Positions 17,249 to 25,466 of a stretch of DNA of 36,980 nt are shown here, piece by piece; positions within the stretch are counted from its first letter, which is position 1, and every line of letters begins with the position of its first letter. The notes beneath the pieces were generated by a model that was not told the origin of the DNA, did no database searches, and saw only the letters and a list, made by a program, of their open reading frames with translations. The position numbers were made by a program, and so were the translations under genes. This DNA comes from Planctomycetota bacterium (GTDB lineage: Bacteria; Planctomycetota; Brocadiia; Brocadiales; Brocadiaceae), in NCBI GenBank assembly GCA_016873165.1, contig VGXV01000032.1:1-36980 (forward strand), in the 5' to 3' direction.

Positions 17249-18823
17249 ATGGAATCATTTGAAAGTTTAGGCCTTTCTGAAACCACATTAAAAGTATTAA
17301 AGGAAAAAGGATATGAAGAACCGACGCCAATTCAGCAGAAGACAATACCTGCCATACTGAGAGGAGATAAAGATATCGTAGGACAGGCTCAGACGGGAAC
17401 CGGTAAAACTGCGGCCTTTGGTCTTCCCATCCTGGAACTTCTGCCGGAAAAATCAAAAAATGTTCAGGCGCTGATACTTACTCCGACACGAGAATTGGCA
17501 ATCCAGGTGGCAGAAGAACTCAATTCTTTTAAAGGGAAAAAAAGGTTGAGCATTGTTCCTATCTATGGCAGACAATCAATGGAATTACAGTTAAGAAGCC
17601 TGAAAAAGGGAATTGATATCGTTGTAGGCACACCCGGCAGAATCCTTGACCATCTGAAACGCGGCACATTAAAACTCGGCAATATATCGTATCTTGTCCT
17701 TGATGAAGCGGATGAGATGCTGAACATGGGTTTTATTGATGACGTCAAAGAAATTATCGAAAGCGCCGGAAGCGAAAAAAGGACATTGCTATTCTCTGCC
17801 ACCATGCCATTTGAAATAATGCACATCGCAAAAAATTATATGGGCGAATTTGATGTGCTGAAAGTAACCGGCGGGCAACTTACGGTGAGCCAGACAGATC
17901 AGATTTATTTTGAGGTATTTGAAGCAGATAAATTTGAAGCGCTTTGCAGAATAATAGATATTGAAAAGGAATTTTACGGACTTGTTTTTTGCAGGACAAA
18001 GATTGATGTTGATGCGGTTGCCAACCATCTGATAGAACGCGGTTACGATGCGGATGCTTTACATGGTGATATATCTCAAAACCTGCGGGAAAAGATTCTT
18101 GCCAAATTCAAAAAACGTCAGATTAACATACTCGTTGCAACGGATGTGGCGGCGAGGGGGCTGGATATACAAAATCTTTCACATGTTATAAACTACTCAC
18201 TGCCGCAAGACCCGGAATCCTACGTCCACAGGATTGGCAGGACGGGGCGTGCGGGCAAAGGAGGAAATGCAATAACATTTATTACCCCGGAAGAGTACCG
18301 AAAACTGCAATTTATACAAAGAAGCGCAAAAACAGACATTCGTAAGGAAAAACTTCCAAAGATAGAAGACATTATACGGGCAAAAAAAGTTAAAATTAAA
18401 GATCATATTAATGAAATAGTAAATTTGAATGCACAGAGTTGTTACCTTGAAATGTCAAAAGAGCTGCTGGAAAACAACAAACCTGAAGATATTATCTCGG
18501 CTTTATTGCAGTATTCTTTCCCGGATGAACTTAATGAGAAACGATATGTTGAAATAGGAGATGCTGTTGTTGATAAGAAAGGGAAAACGAGACTCTTTGT
18601 AACGCAGGGAAAACAAGATGGGTTAACGCACAGAAAATTGGTGAACTATATCAGGGATAAATCAAATATTCCAAATGAAAAGATACGGGATGTTCAGATT
18701 CTCGATAAATATTCCTTTGTAACACTCCCCTTTCGCGAAGCAGAGGAATTATTAATGAGTTTTAAAAGAAGGAAAAAAGGATCGGGGCTCTTTATTACGA
18801 AGGCAAAAAAGGGCCGGATATAA
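17249..18823 (+). CDS. deaD: DEAD-box ATP-dependent RNA helicase (DeaD/CsdA-like)
   Basis: A 524-residue protein with all helicase motifs in order: Q motif (TPIQQKTIPA), AQTGTGKT (motif I), PTRELA (Ia), GTPGR (Ib), DEAD (II), SATMP (III), VFCRTK (IV), ATDVAARGLDI (V) and HRIGRTGRAG (VI). After the helicase core (about 1-370) comes a C-terminal RNA-binding domain of the DbpA/CsdA type (RLFVTQGKQDGLTHRKLVNY to FVTLPF), with a basic tail. It probably remodels RNA in ribosome assembly or mRNA decay, especially in the cold. Start: AGAGAG just before the ATG. It converges with rarA, the two stop codons being one base apart. Confidence 0.93.
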   Translation: MESFESLGLSETTLKVLKEKGYEEPTPIQQKTIPAILRGDKDIVGQAQTGTGKTAAFGLPILELLPEKSKNVQALILTPTRELAIQVAEELNSFKGKKRLSIVPIYGRQSMELQLRSLKKGIDIVVGTPGRILDHLKRGTLKLGNISYLVLDEADEMLNMGFIDDVKEIIESAGSEKRTLLFSATMPFEIMHIAKNYMGEFDVLKVTGGQLTVSQTDQIYFEVFEADKFEALCRIIDIEKEFYGLVFCRTKIDVDAVANHLIERGYDADALHGDISQNLREKILAKFKKRQINILVATDVAARGLDIQNLSHVINYSLPQDPESYVHRIGRTGRAGKGGNAITFITPEEYRKLQFIQRSAKTDIRKEKLPKIEDIIRAKKVKIKDHINEIVNLNAQSCYLEMSKELLENNKPEDIISALLQYSFPDELNEKRYVEIGDAVVDKKGKTRLFVTQGKQDGLTHRKLVNYIRDKSNIPNEKIRDVQILDKYSFVTLPFREAEELLMSFKRRKKGSGLFITKAKKGRI

Positions 18824-18824
18824 G

Positions 18825-20177
18825 TTATTTTTCATTCTCCCCCTTTCTCTTACTTTTATAAAAGGCAAGGCGTTTTTTTATTTCCGCGTCGAATCCGTTA
18901 TTTGTCGGCTGATAATACTCCCTCCCTTCCAATTCTTTCGGCAAATAGGTTTGTTTTACATATCCGTTGTAACTATGGGGATATTTGTAATCTTTGCCGT
19001 ATCCCATATCTTTCATAAGTGAGGTGGGCGCGTTTCTTACGTGCATTGGCGCCGGCAGCGCCCCCTTTTCTCTCACATCTTTTAATGCCGTTAAATATGC
19101 CATATACGACGCGTTGCTTTTCGGAGCACATGCAAGATAGGCGACTCCCTGGGCGAGCGGTATCCATCCTTCCGGCATGCCGACAAAATGGAATGAGTCT
19201 TTTACTGAAACGGCAAGTTGCAGTGCGGCAGGATCGGCATTGCCGATATCTTCCGCCGCGAATATGACCATTCTCCGGGCAATAAAAAGAGGATCCTCCC
19301 CTGCTTCCAGCATTCGTGCAAGCCAATAAAGCGAAGCGTCAGGGTCACTTCCCCGCATGGATTTTATGAAGGCTGAAATTACGTTGTAATGTTCCTCGCC
19401 TCCCTTATCATAGAGCAACGCCTTTCGCTGCATTGCCTCGCGGGCAATTTCCATAGTTACACTGCGAATCCCGGTTTCATTTTGCCGTGTGAGGATGACT
19501 GCTGTTTCCAGCGTATTCAGCGCCACCCTCGCTTCACCATGAGAAAACTCCGCAATAAAATCAATGACGTCTTGCGGCATTTCAATTTTATGATTTCCCA
19601 AACCCCGTTCTTTATCCGACAAGGCATTTGACAAAATAGCGATAATATGGTCTTTCCTGAGCGGCTCTAAAACAATCACCTTACATCGTGACAAGAGGGG
19701 TGAATTTACCTCAAAAGAGGGATTTTCCGTTGTAGCCCCGATTAACGTAATAGTGCCGTCTTCCACATGATGCAAAAAAGAATCCTGCTGGGCTTTATTA
19801 AACCTATGGATTTCATCCACAAAAAGAATGGTCTTTTTCCCATAATACTTAAGCTGTTCCTTTGCTTCCTCAATAACCGCCCGTATTTCTTTTACACCGG
19901 ACAATACTGCGGAAAATGTAACAAAATGCGCATTCATCGCTTTGGCAATAATCAGGGCAAGTGTAGTTTTTCCAACTCCCGGTGGACCCCAGAAAATCAG
20001 AGAAACAAGTTCTTTATTTTCTATAAAACTTCTCAGAATTTTACCCGATTCAACAAGATGTTCCTGTCCAACAAATTCATTCAGATTCCGAGGCCTCATC
20101 CTGTCGGCCAGAGGAGATTTTTTTGCAATATCCGGCGCTGCATCAAATAAACTTTTCTGTACCTTTTTTGTAATCAC
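18825..20177 (-). CDS. rarA: Replication-associated recombination protein A (RarA/MgsA)
   Basis: A 450-residue AAA+ ATPase. Walker A is GPPGVGKTT (Lys70), Walker B FVDEIH (about 119-124), sensor 1 lies in GATTENPSFEVNSPLLSRC, and the C-terminal lid and tetramerisation region runs through MRGSDPDASLYWLARML to the end. RarA acts at stalled replication forks and on single-stranded DNA ends with SSB. The length is normal for the family. The start is GTG at 20177, backed by AGAGGA about 8 bases upstream; the N-terminal QKSLFD motif is kept. It ends one base from the converging helicase gene, with no terminator between. Confidence 0.95.
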   Translation of the reverse strand: MITKKVQKSLFDAAPDIAKKSPLADRMRPRNLNEFVGQEHLVESGKILRSFIENKELVSLIFWGPPGVGKTTLALIIAKAMNAHFVTFSAVLSGVKEIRAVIEEAKEQLKYYGKKTILFVDEIHRFNKAQQDSFLHHVEDGTITLIGATTENPSFEVNSPLLSRCKVIVLEPLRKDHIIAILSNALSDKERGLGNHKIEMPQDVIDFIAEFSHGEARVALNTLETAVILTRQNETGIRSVTMEIAREAMQRKALLYDKGGEEHYNVISAFIKSMRGSDPDASLYWLARMLEAGEDPLFIARRMVIFAAEDIGNADPAALQLAVSVKDSFHFVGMPEGWIPLAQGVAYLACAPKSNASYMAYLTALKDVREKGALPAPMHVRNAPTSLMKDMGYGKDYKYPHSYNGYVKQTYLPKELEGREYYQPTNNGFDAEIKKRLAFYKSKRKGENEK

Positions 20178-20608
20178 CGAGTAATTCCTCTTCTCTTTAT
20201 CGAATATTTCAATAACTGCATACCGCTTTAATTCATCATAAGAAATGTGTTAAACGAAGTCAATCCTCTCCATTATTAAAGACTGTAAATAAAACCTACA
20301 AGCCATTCTTGAAGCAAAAACTACGGCAAATGCACCTTCCCAATACTAAGTAAAAGTGCCAGATAAAAAAGACTTGTTATGGAGAAAAATGTGCAATTAT
20401 TGCACATTTCATAAAAAATGAATAATTACATCCCAAATGCAATATTTTTGCTGAAATATGCATAATACCTTGTTGTTGCTATATTTAACAGTATGCGCAT
20501 ATTAATTCAGATATAGTTGGCATTATTATTGCTATACTGTAGAGCATGTAGCCACTTGTAACAGTGGGATATTATACGAAATAAAATTTCTTCATAGGAG
20601 GTGTAATT
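20178..20608. other. Divergent intergenic region with a perfect palindrome
   Basis: AT-rich, no gene in 430 bases. It holds the 23-bp perfect palindrome at 20387-20409 and an extended -10 sequence (TGCTATACT, 20530-20538) that could serve the small gene at 20609. Confidence 0.5.
20387..20409. promoter_or_regulatory. 23-bp perfect palindrome, possible operator
   Basis: AAATGTGCAAT-T-ATTGCACATTT is fully symmetric. No T-run follows, so it is not a terminator. Such symmetry suits a dimeric repressor, but no regulator gene is adjacent. Confidence 0.35.
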
Positions 20609-20797
20609 ATGATTATAACTGATGAAGAGATTGAGAAACGAAATTTTATTAGTTGGTACTGTTATTACGCAAAACCGCATGAAATTGAAACAGCAATGAA
20701 AACTCACCGGGAACAAATGGAAAGGTATATCAAGAAATATTATCCTGATATTATAAGGGTACGAAAAATAAATCGTCTCCGCGAAAAAATACTTTAA
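20609..20797 (+). CDS. Small hypothetical protein (62 aa)
   Basis: 62 charged residues, MIITDEEIEKRNFISWYCYY, then a basic helical end (MERYIKKYYPDIIRVRKINR). No family recognised. Its reality is supported by an ideal ribosome site, AGGAGGTG, 6 bases before the ATG, and by an extended -10 element about 70 bases upstream. It converges with the Cache-HAMP receptor gene (77-base gap, no terminator seen). Cytoplasmic, function unknown. Confidence 0.65.
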   Translation: MIITDEEIEKRNFISWYCYYAKPHEIETAMKTHREQMERYIKKYYPDIIRVRKINRLREKIL

Positions 20798-20874
20798 CGA
20801 ATAAAGAGTATGATATTTTGCCCATCGTAATGCTTCCTGTGCTTTTTGTGAGATATTTTGTTGCAAGTATATGG

Positions 20875-22023
20875 CTATCTGTGTTCCAATAACTCTGCCA
20901 TTTTGTTTATGGCGGTAGCAAGCTTTCCGATATCATCACCTGTCTGATAATCAATTCTCATTGAATAATTGCCATCGGCAATTTTCATTGCAACATCTGT
21001 TATTGAATGGAGGGGAGAAGAAATCTTTTTCCCGAGAAGAAAAACCACAATAACAATACCTAATGCTAAAAACGCAAAAATAAACATAACAGAATCACGC
21101 AATTTATGCAGTTTTCCATACCCTTCCCTTGCATCTATTTCCGCGATTACTCCCCAGTCATAATCAGGCATCCAATGCCAAAAACCAAGTACATTTACAC
21201 CGCGATAGTCAAAATAACCATTGGCATCATATCCATCCCCCCCGTTAATACATTCATTTACCCCTTTTGTTAGTGTGTTACGGAAAGGATCAACGACTTT
21301 TAACTCTAATGCAGTTCTTTTCTCTATACGATTTTCCTGTAATAATTCCCCGGAATATTTTGAAGTCGTTAACATATATCCGTTTTTGTTCACCAGGTAT
21401 GTCTCTCCCGTTTCCCCAAGATGGATATTCCGCATCATTTTATCAATCTCAGAAATAGCAACCCGTAATGCCAGTACCCCTACTATTAATTCCGTGGAGT
21501 TTTTTACCGGCGCTGCTATAACCATTGACGGAACATCTTCCTCACGGGGTTCAAATAAATTATCAGTGAGTTCCTGCAAAGGCTGTATGCCGGATACAAA
21601 AAATACTCCTGAAATTGCCTTTTTATGGTAATCCTTATTTAAAATATTTTTCCCGATAAATATTTGGTTGGAAGAAAAGAGTACTTCTCCGTTACGGTTT
21701 GCGGAAAAAACCTCTCTGTAACCAAAATCGCTGCACAGGGATTTTAAATATTCGTTAACGTCGTTTTCAGGTGTATTCCCCGATTGTAATGCCTGAACAA
21801 TGAACGGATTTTTTGCGATATTTCTTGCGCCTGACACACATTCTTCCATCCATTTCGAAATTAATTCTGCCTGTTTGTTTGCTGCAAGTTCCAGATTGCC
21901 AATAATTTCATCCTGTAATGCATTGAAGGTTACAGGATATACTATGAGCCTCATTACAAACAAGGGAAGGAACGACAGAATCAGCAAAAATATAATAAGT
22001 TTATTTTTTGTAAATTTGAACAA
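20875..22023 (-). CDS. dCache-HAMP membrane receptor without output domain
   Basis: A 382-residue membrane protein: one helix at about 8-28, a periplasmic double-Cache sensor domain (about 35-305; landmarks VFSANRNGEVLFSS, AAPVKNSTELIVGVLALRV, GETGETYLVNKNGYML and WGVIAEIDAREGY), a second helix (about 307-329) and a HAMP domain (about 330-382; PLHSITDVAMKIADGNYSMR, LATAINKMAELLE). The protein ends right after HAMP; no kinase, methyl-accepting, GGDEF or phosphatase domain follows. The start is TTG at 22023: the codon two upstream is a stop and an internal ATG would lose the first helix. It lies 3 bases after the transaldolase gene, so the two are co-transcribed. Confidence 0.85.
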   Translation of the reverse strand: MFKFTKNKLIIFLLILSFLPLFVMRLIVYPVTFNALQDEIIGNLELAANKQAELISKWMEECVSGARNIAKNPFIVQALQSGNTPENDVNEYLKSLCSDFGYREVFSANRNGEVLFSSNQIFIGKNILNKDYHKKAISGVFFVSGIQPLQELTDNLFEPREEDVPSMVIAAPVKNSTELIVGVLALRVAISEIDKMMRNIHLGETGETYLVNKNGYMLTTSKYSGELLQENRIEKRTALELKVVDPFRNTLTKGVNECINGGDGYDANGYFDYRGVNVLGFWHWMPDYDWGVIAEIDAREGYGKLHKLRDSVMFIFAFLALGIVIVVFLLGKKISSPLHSITDVAMKIADGNYSMRIDYQTGDDIGKLATAINKMAELLEHR

Positions 22024-22026
22024 TGT

Positions 22027-22674
22027 TTATTTTTTAGGAACTTTTTCCCAATCGGCAAGAAACTTTTTGATACCTGAGTCTGTTAAGGGATGCTGCACGA
22101 GTAAATTAAATACATTAAACGGGATGGTAGAAATGTCCGCGCCCATTAATGCCGCATCACGAACATGGAGCGGATTTCGAATGCTTGCAACAATTATTTC
22201 TGTCGTATACCCGTAATTGTCATAAATAGTACGGATATCCTGAATAATATCCATGCCGGTATGCCCAATATCGTCCAGTCTTCCCACAAATGGGCTAATG
22301 TACGTGGCGCCGGCCTTTGCCGCCAGCAATGCCTGATTGGCGGAAAAACAAAGGGTGACGTTTGTCTTTATTCCTTCTTCATTCAATATCTTAACCGCCT
22401 TCAGGCCGTCTTTTACCAGGGGTATTTTTACTACAATGTTCTCCGCAATTTTTGCCAGATCACGGGCTTCAGTCAGGAGACCTTTCGTATCAAGACTCAC
22501 CGCTTCTGCACTCACAGGGCCATTTACTATAGAGCAAATTTCCTCAATCGTTTCACGAAATGGCCTGCCCGTTTTGGCGATAAGGGATGGATTTGTCGTT
22601 ACACCGTCAAGAATTCCCAGGTCATGAGCTTCCTTTATCTCTTTTACGTCTGCTGTATCAATGAAAAATTTCAT
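22027..22674 (-). CDS. tal: Transaldolase (TalC / fructose-6-phosphate aldolase family)
   Basis: A 215-residue short-type transaldolase: [34 protein letters not shown] with the Schiff-base lysine at residue 83, [29 protein letters not shown] and STIPFNVF. It exchanges dihydroxyacetone units between sugar phosphates in the non-oxidative pentose phosphate pathway; some members are fructose-6-phosphate aldolases, which sequence alone does not settle. AAGGAA is 7 bases before the ATG. The holA terminator lies between it and the upstream operon, so it has its own promoter. The Cache-HAMP gene follows after 3 bases. Confidence 0.94.
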   Translation of the reverse strand: MKFFIDTADVKEIKEAHDLGILDGVTTNPSLIAKTGRPFRETIEEICSIVNGPVSAEAVSLDTKGLLTEARDLAKIAENIVVKIPLVKDGLKAVKILNEEGIKTNVTLCFSANQALLAAKAGATYISPFVGRLDDIGHTGMDIIQDIRTIYDNYGYTTEIIVASIRNPLHVRDAALMGADISTIPFNVFNLLVQHPLTDSGIKKFLADWEKVPKK

Positions 22675-22723
22675 AATAATTCCTTTCTAAAAGTAACTGA
22701 GTTAAGATGCGTTTATTTCTTAT

Positions 22724-22748
22724 AAAAAACCATTTTGTTACCAAAATG
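22724..22748 (-). terminator. Rho-independent terminator of the cobS-cobU-holA operon
   Basis: On the minus strand: CATTTTG, loop GTAA, CAAAATG, then GTTTTTT. It lies 60 bases after the holA stop and before the transaldolase gene. Confidence 0.8.
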
Positions 22749-22807
22749 TCATTTGTAATTTTAAAACTTTTACACCAATATTATCAAGCGCTATTACTAT
22801 AAAAATA

Positions 22808-23800
22808 TCATATGCACAAAGTATGGACTAAAAGTTCAAGTAATAGTTGTTTATTAAAAGAACTCGTTTTGCTCTGGATATCAGATTCGAGAAGGACGGC
22901 ATGCTTTTTCATAAGATCATGTTCGGTAAAATTCTTTACCTGATCAAAAAATCTTTTTTTAAAATAAGGAACTATTTGAAGCTCCGAAGAGATGATATTT
23001 TCATCCTTTCCCTGCGCTAATAACTGTCTAGCCCTCCAGAGCCTTCTTATTTGCCATGCCAGCAGTGTAATGATCTTTACTGAATTTTCACCATGTATCA
23101 GCATTTGATTGAGTATTTTAAGCGCCTGTGAAATGTTTTTTTGGGCGACAGCGTCGGTAAGTTCAAATATCGTTCTATTCCTGTCGGCAATCACCAATGC
23201 TTCAATATCCGATTCATCTATTGTAGGTTTATTATCCTTGTAAATAGACAGTTTCTCAAGATGCATGTCCAATATGGCCAGATTATTGCCAACATCCTCG
23301 GCTAATCGTTGTGCGGTTTTAAGGCTGATGGTCTTTTTGTAATGTTTTGCACGGGTAATCAGCCAGTTCGGCAGTTGATAATCTTTTATTCTCTGACAAT
23401 CCGTGATACTCCCGGTTTTCTCCGTTAATTTTGACAACTTTGTTCTTTTGTCCCACTTGTTGCAGACAAGAATCAAGTTTGAATGCGATGAAGGCTTCTG
23501 TAAATAGTTCTCCAGCGAATCTTTGTTCTTTTCCACTAAATTATCTGCGTTTGTGACAATAACAAGTTTGTTGTTTTTTTGGAAGAAAGAACGCTTTCTC
23601 AATTCATTAAAAACAACCGGAGCAGGTGTTTCATTGCCGCTTATTTCAATCACCGGCGAACTCGGGTCGCTGTTATCGGACAACGCATTTTTTATCGTTG
23701 TTAATGCTTCTTTAACAAAAAATTCCTCGTCTCCGAAGATAACAAAGACCGGGTAGTTTTTATTCTTAGCTATTGATGTTTTGAGTTCCTGAATATCCAT
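22808..23800 (-). CDS. holA: DNA polymerase III subunit delta
   Basis: A 330-residue protein with the HolA layout: VFVIFGDEEFFVKEALTTIK at the start, LVIVTNADNLVEKN, WDKRTKLSKLTEK, an AEDVGNNLAILDMHLEKLSI middle, and the C-terminal collar domain (HGENSVKIITLLAWQIRRLW, then QGKDENIISSELQIVPYFKK). It is the wrench of the clamp loader that opens the sliding clamp. The ATG overlaps the cobU stop by one base (TAATG), so the two are translationally coupled; a terminator follows at 22724-22748. Divergence is normal for this poorly conserved family. Confidence 0.92.
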   Translation of the reverse strand: MDIQELKTSIAKNKNYPVFVIFGDEEFFVKEALTTIKNALSDNSDPSSPVIEISGNETPAPVVFNELRKRSFFQKNNKLVIVTNADNLVEKNKDSLENYLQKPSSHSNLILVCNKWDKRTKLSKLTEKTGSITDCQRIKDYQLPNWLITRAKHYKKTISLKTAQRLAEDVGNNLAILDMHLEKLSIYKDNKPTIDESDIEALVIADRNRTIFELTDAVAQKNISQALKILNQMLIHGENSVKIITLLAWQIRRLWRARQLLAQGKDENIISSELQIVPYFKKRFFDQVKNFTEHDLMKKHAVLLESDIQSKTSSFNKQLLLELLVHTLCI

Positions 23801-24321
23801 TACTTTATCTTTTGCGCGATTCCGGAAATTACAAAATATACTTCTTGCGCATATTGTGCCAGTATTTGGTTTGCAGATCCGGTTATATCGCGGAAACGTC
23901 TTGCCAATTCATTATCCGGCACAATGCCGAGTCCTACCTCGTTTGAGACCATAATAACGTCAGAAGCGGATTCTTCACAAACATGACACAGTTTATGTAT
24001 TTTATCAGTTATCGGTAATGCATCCTTCTTTTCCTGTCGGAGCAGAAGGTTTGTGATATATAAGGTAATGCAGTCAATAAGAATCAGGTCTGTTTTTTTG
24101 TTCTGATCAATAACCACTTTTTCAAGATCGTATGGCGATTCAACGGTTTTCCAGTGCGATGGTCTTCTTTCCCTGTGAATTCGTATGCGTTCCCGCATCT
24201 CATCATCATTGATTTCCGCAGTAGCTGCATACACGACCGTCTTGTAATGCTTTGCCAAATTTTCCGCAAAGGAAGATTTTCCGCTGCGCGCGCCTCCGAG
24301 AATAAGGGTCATCTTAGCCAT
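23800..24321 (-). CDS. cobU: Adenosylcobinamide kinase / adenosylcobinamide-phosphate guanylyltransferase
   Basis: A 173-residue CobU/CobP. The P-loop is GGARSGKSS (9-17), then ATAEINDDEMRERIRIHRERRP with the guanylyl-accepting histidine region, ILIDCITLYITNLL, and VSNEVGLGIVPDNELARRFRD. It phosphorylates adenosylcobinamide and attaches GMP to activate it for addition of the lower ligand; CobS, the next enzyme, is encoded 49 bases upstream. The gene is coupled to holA by a one-base overlap. It is complete and canonical. Confidence 0.95.
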   Translation of the reverse strand: MAKMTLILGGARSGKSSFAENLAKHYKTVVYAATAEINDDEMRERIRIHRERRPSHWKTVESPYDLEKVVIDQNKKTDLILIDCITLYITNLLLRQEKKDALPITDKIHKLCHVCEESASDVIMVSNEVGLGIVPDNELARRFRDITGSANQILAQYAQEVYFVISGIAQKIK

Positions 24322-24370
24322 AGAAAATAATCACAAATTTTACCATTTTCAGTACTAAATAAACGTAACT

Positions 24371-25189
24371 TTAAAAAACAACAAATATGGATAACAAAAA
24401 AATAATCTCTGCCATCTCATTTATGGCGCCTAATGTGTCACCTGTCATTCCACCGATTTTCTTTTTAATATACCAGATTGCGCATAAGGTAAGAATAACA
24501 ATTATTGTGCATGCCGCCAAACCCTTTATACGGAAGAAAAACAACATCAGCAATAAAGGAATAATGGAGGCAATAATCACATGTCTCATCGTAGTGCTAT
24601 TAACGATAAATGCTCCCGTTCCCGATGTCTCTCTTGCATAGTGAGATATTCCGGAAGCGAATACCTGTGCCCACCTCCCTGCTACCGGCATTAGACACAG
24701 CACAATAATTTTCAATAGCAATCCAGAGGAAATGTACTTACTGGTTATCATATGAAAAGTGGGAGATAAAACGGTTATGGTTTCTTTACCACTTGAATAA
24801 TCTCCAATGCACAAAAGGCAAACATATCTTACTCCAGTTATGCAAACCAAGCCAATAGTGCCATAACTCCCGATATGGCTGTCCTTCATTATCTCTAAAC
24901 GCCTTTCTCTATTCCATCCTCCAAAAATACCGTCACATGAATCTGCAAAACCGTCAAGATGCAAGGCCCCGGTTATAATAATATAGAGAATCAAAACAAG
25001 CGCATTTGAAATAAAACAAGGGAAAACATATTGAAATATTACGTAAAATATTGAAAGAATAATACCTATGACAATCCCTACAATGGGAAACCAGAAAACG
25101 ATATAATTATGTTTTTCAGAAAATTCCCCGGTTTTGCTTCTAACGGGAAGAGTGGTAAGAAATTTTAGCGCCCAGATAAAATTATTCAT
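24371..25189 (-). CDS. cobS: Adenosylcobinamide-GDP ribazoletransferase (cobalamin synthase)
   Basis: A 272-residue integral membrane enzyme joining adenosylcobinamide-GDP and alpha-ribazole (phosphate), the last stage of the cobalamin lower-loop assembly. Signature stretches are LTTLPVR near the start, ALHLDGFADSCDGIFGG with the catalytic acidic residues, RRLEIMKDSHIGSYGTIGLV and a late GGMTGDTLGAINEMAE. Several hydrophobic segments cross the membrane. It is the first gene of the operon cobS-cobU-holA. No cobalamin riboswitch is seen upstream. The ATG at 25189 has no strong ribosome site but matches the family start. Confidence 0.94.
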   Translation of the reverse strand: MNNFIWALKFLTTLPVRSKTGEFSEKHNYIVFWFPIVGIVIGIILSIFYVIFQYVFPCFISNALVLILYIIITGALHLDGFADSCDGIFGGWNRERRLEIMKDSHIGSYGTIGLVCITGVRYVCLLCIGDYSSGKETITVLSPTFHMITSKYISSGLLLKIIVLCLMPVAGRWAQVFASGISHYARETSGTGAFIVNSTTMRHVIIASIIPLLLMLFFFRIKGLAACTIIVILTLCAIWYIKKKIGGMTGDTLGAINEMAEIIFLLSIFVVF

Positions 25190-25259
25190 GAATGCATGAG
25201 GAGGTATTCCGGAATTTATTCGACATTCTAAAATAATTCCAGATTAAAAATGCTCTTTA

Positions 25260-25288
25260 TTGACAAATAATAATTGTACGGGTATATT
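25260..25288 (+). promoter_or_regulatory. Sigma70-type promoter of glgP
   Basis: TTGACA (25260-25265), 17 bases, TATATT (25283-25288). It lies about 180 bases upstream of the glgP ATG. The leader between them shows no recognisable RNA structure. Confidence 0.65.
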
Positions 25289-25466
25289 TTCATCTTTTGT
25301 AATTATTTTTTGTTAAGATTATAGTTCAATATAGTGATTTTTCAGGGTACGGTTTAAAACAATACCAAAATTAATTACAGACATGCAATAACAAATTATC
25401 TTATTCAATCAAGAGTACGGGTATCTTTGTTAATATCTAATAAAGATTTACACTAAGAAGGGTTAC

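Noticed and set aside
20507-20866. Minus-strand open frame of 119 codons
   Set aside because: It is antisense to the 62-residue gene with the ideal ribosome site and has unnatural composition (many Phe, Tyr, Ile, His).
25190-25466. Cobalamin riboswitch upstream of cobS or near cobK
   Set aside because: I looked for the conserved B12-box type sequence and paired structure on the correct strand at 25190-25466 and 12672-12900 and did not find them.
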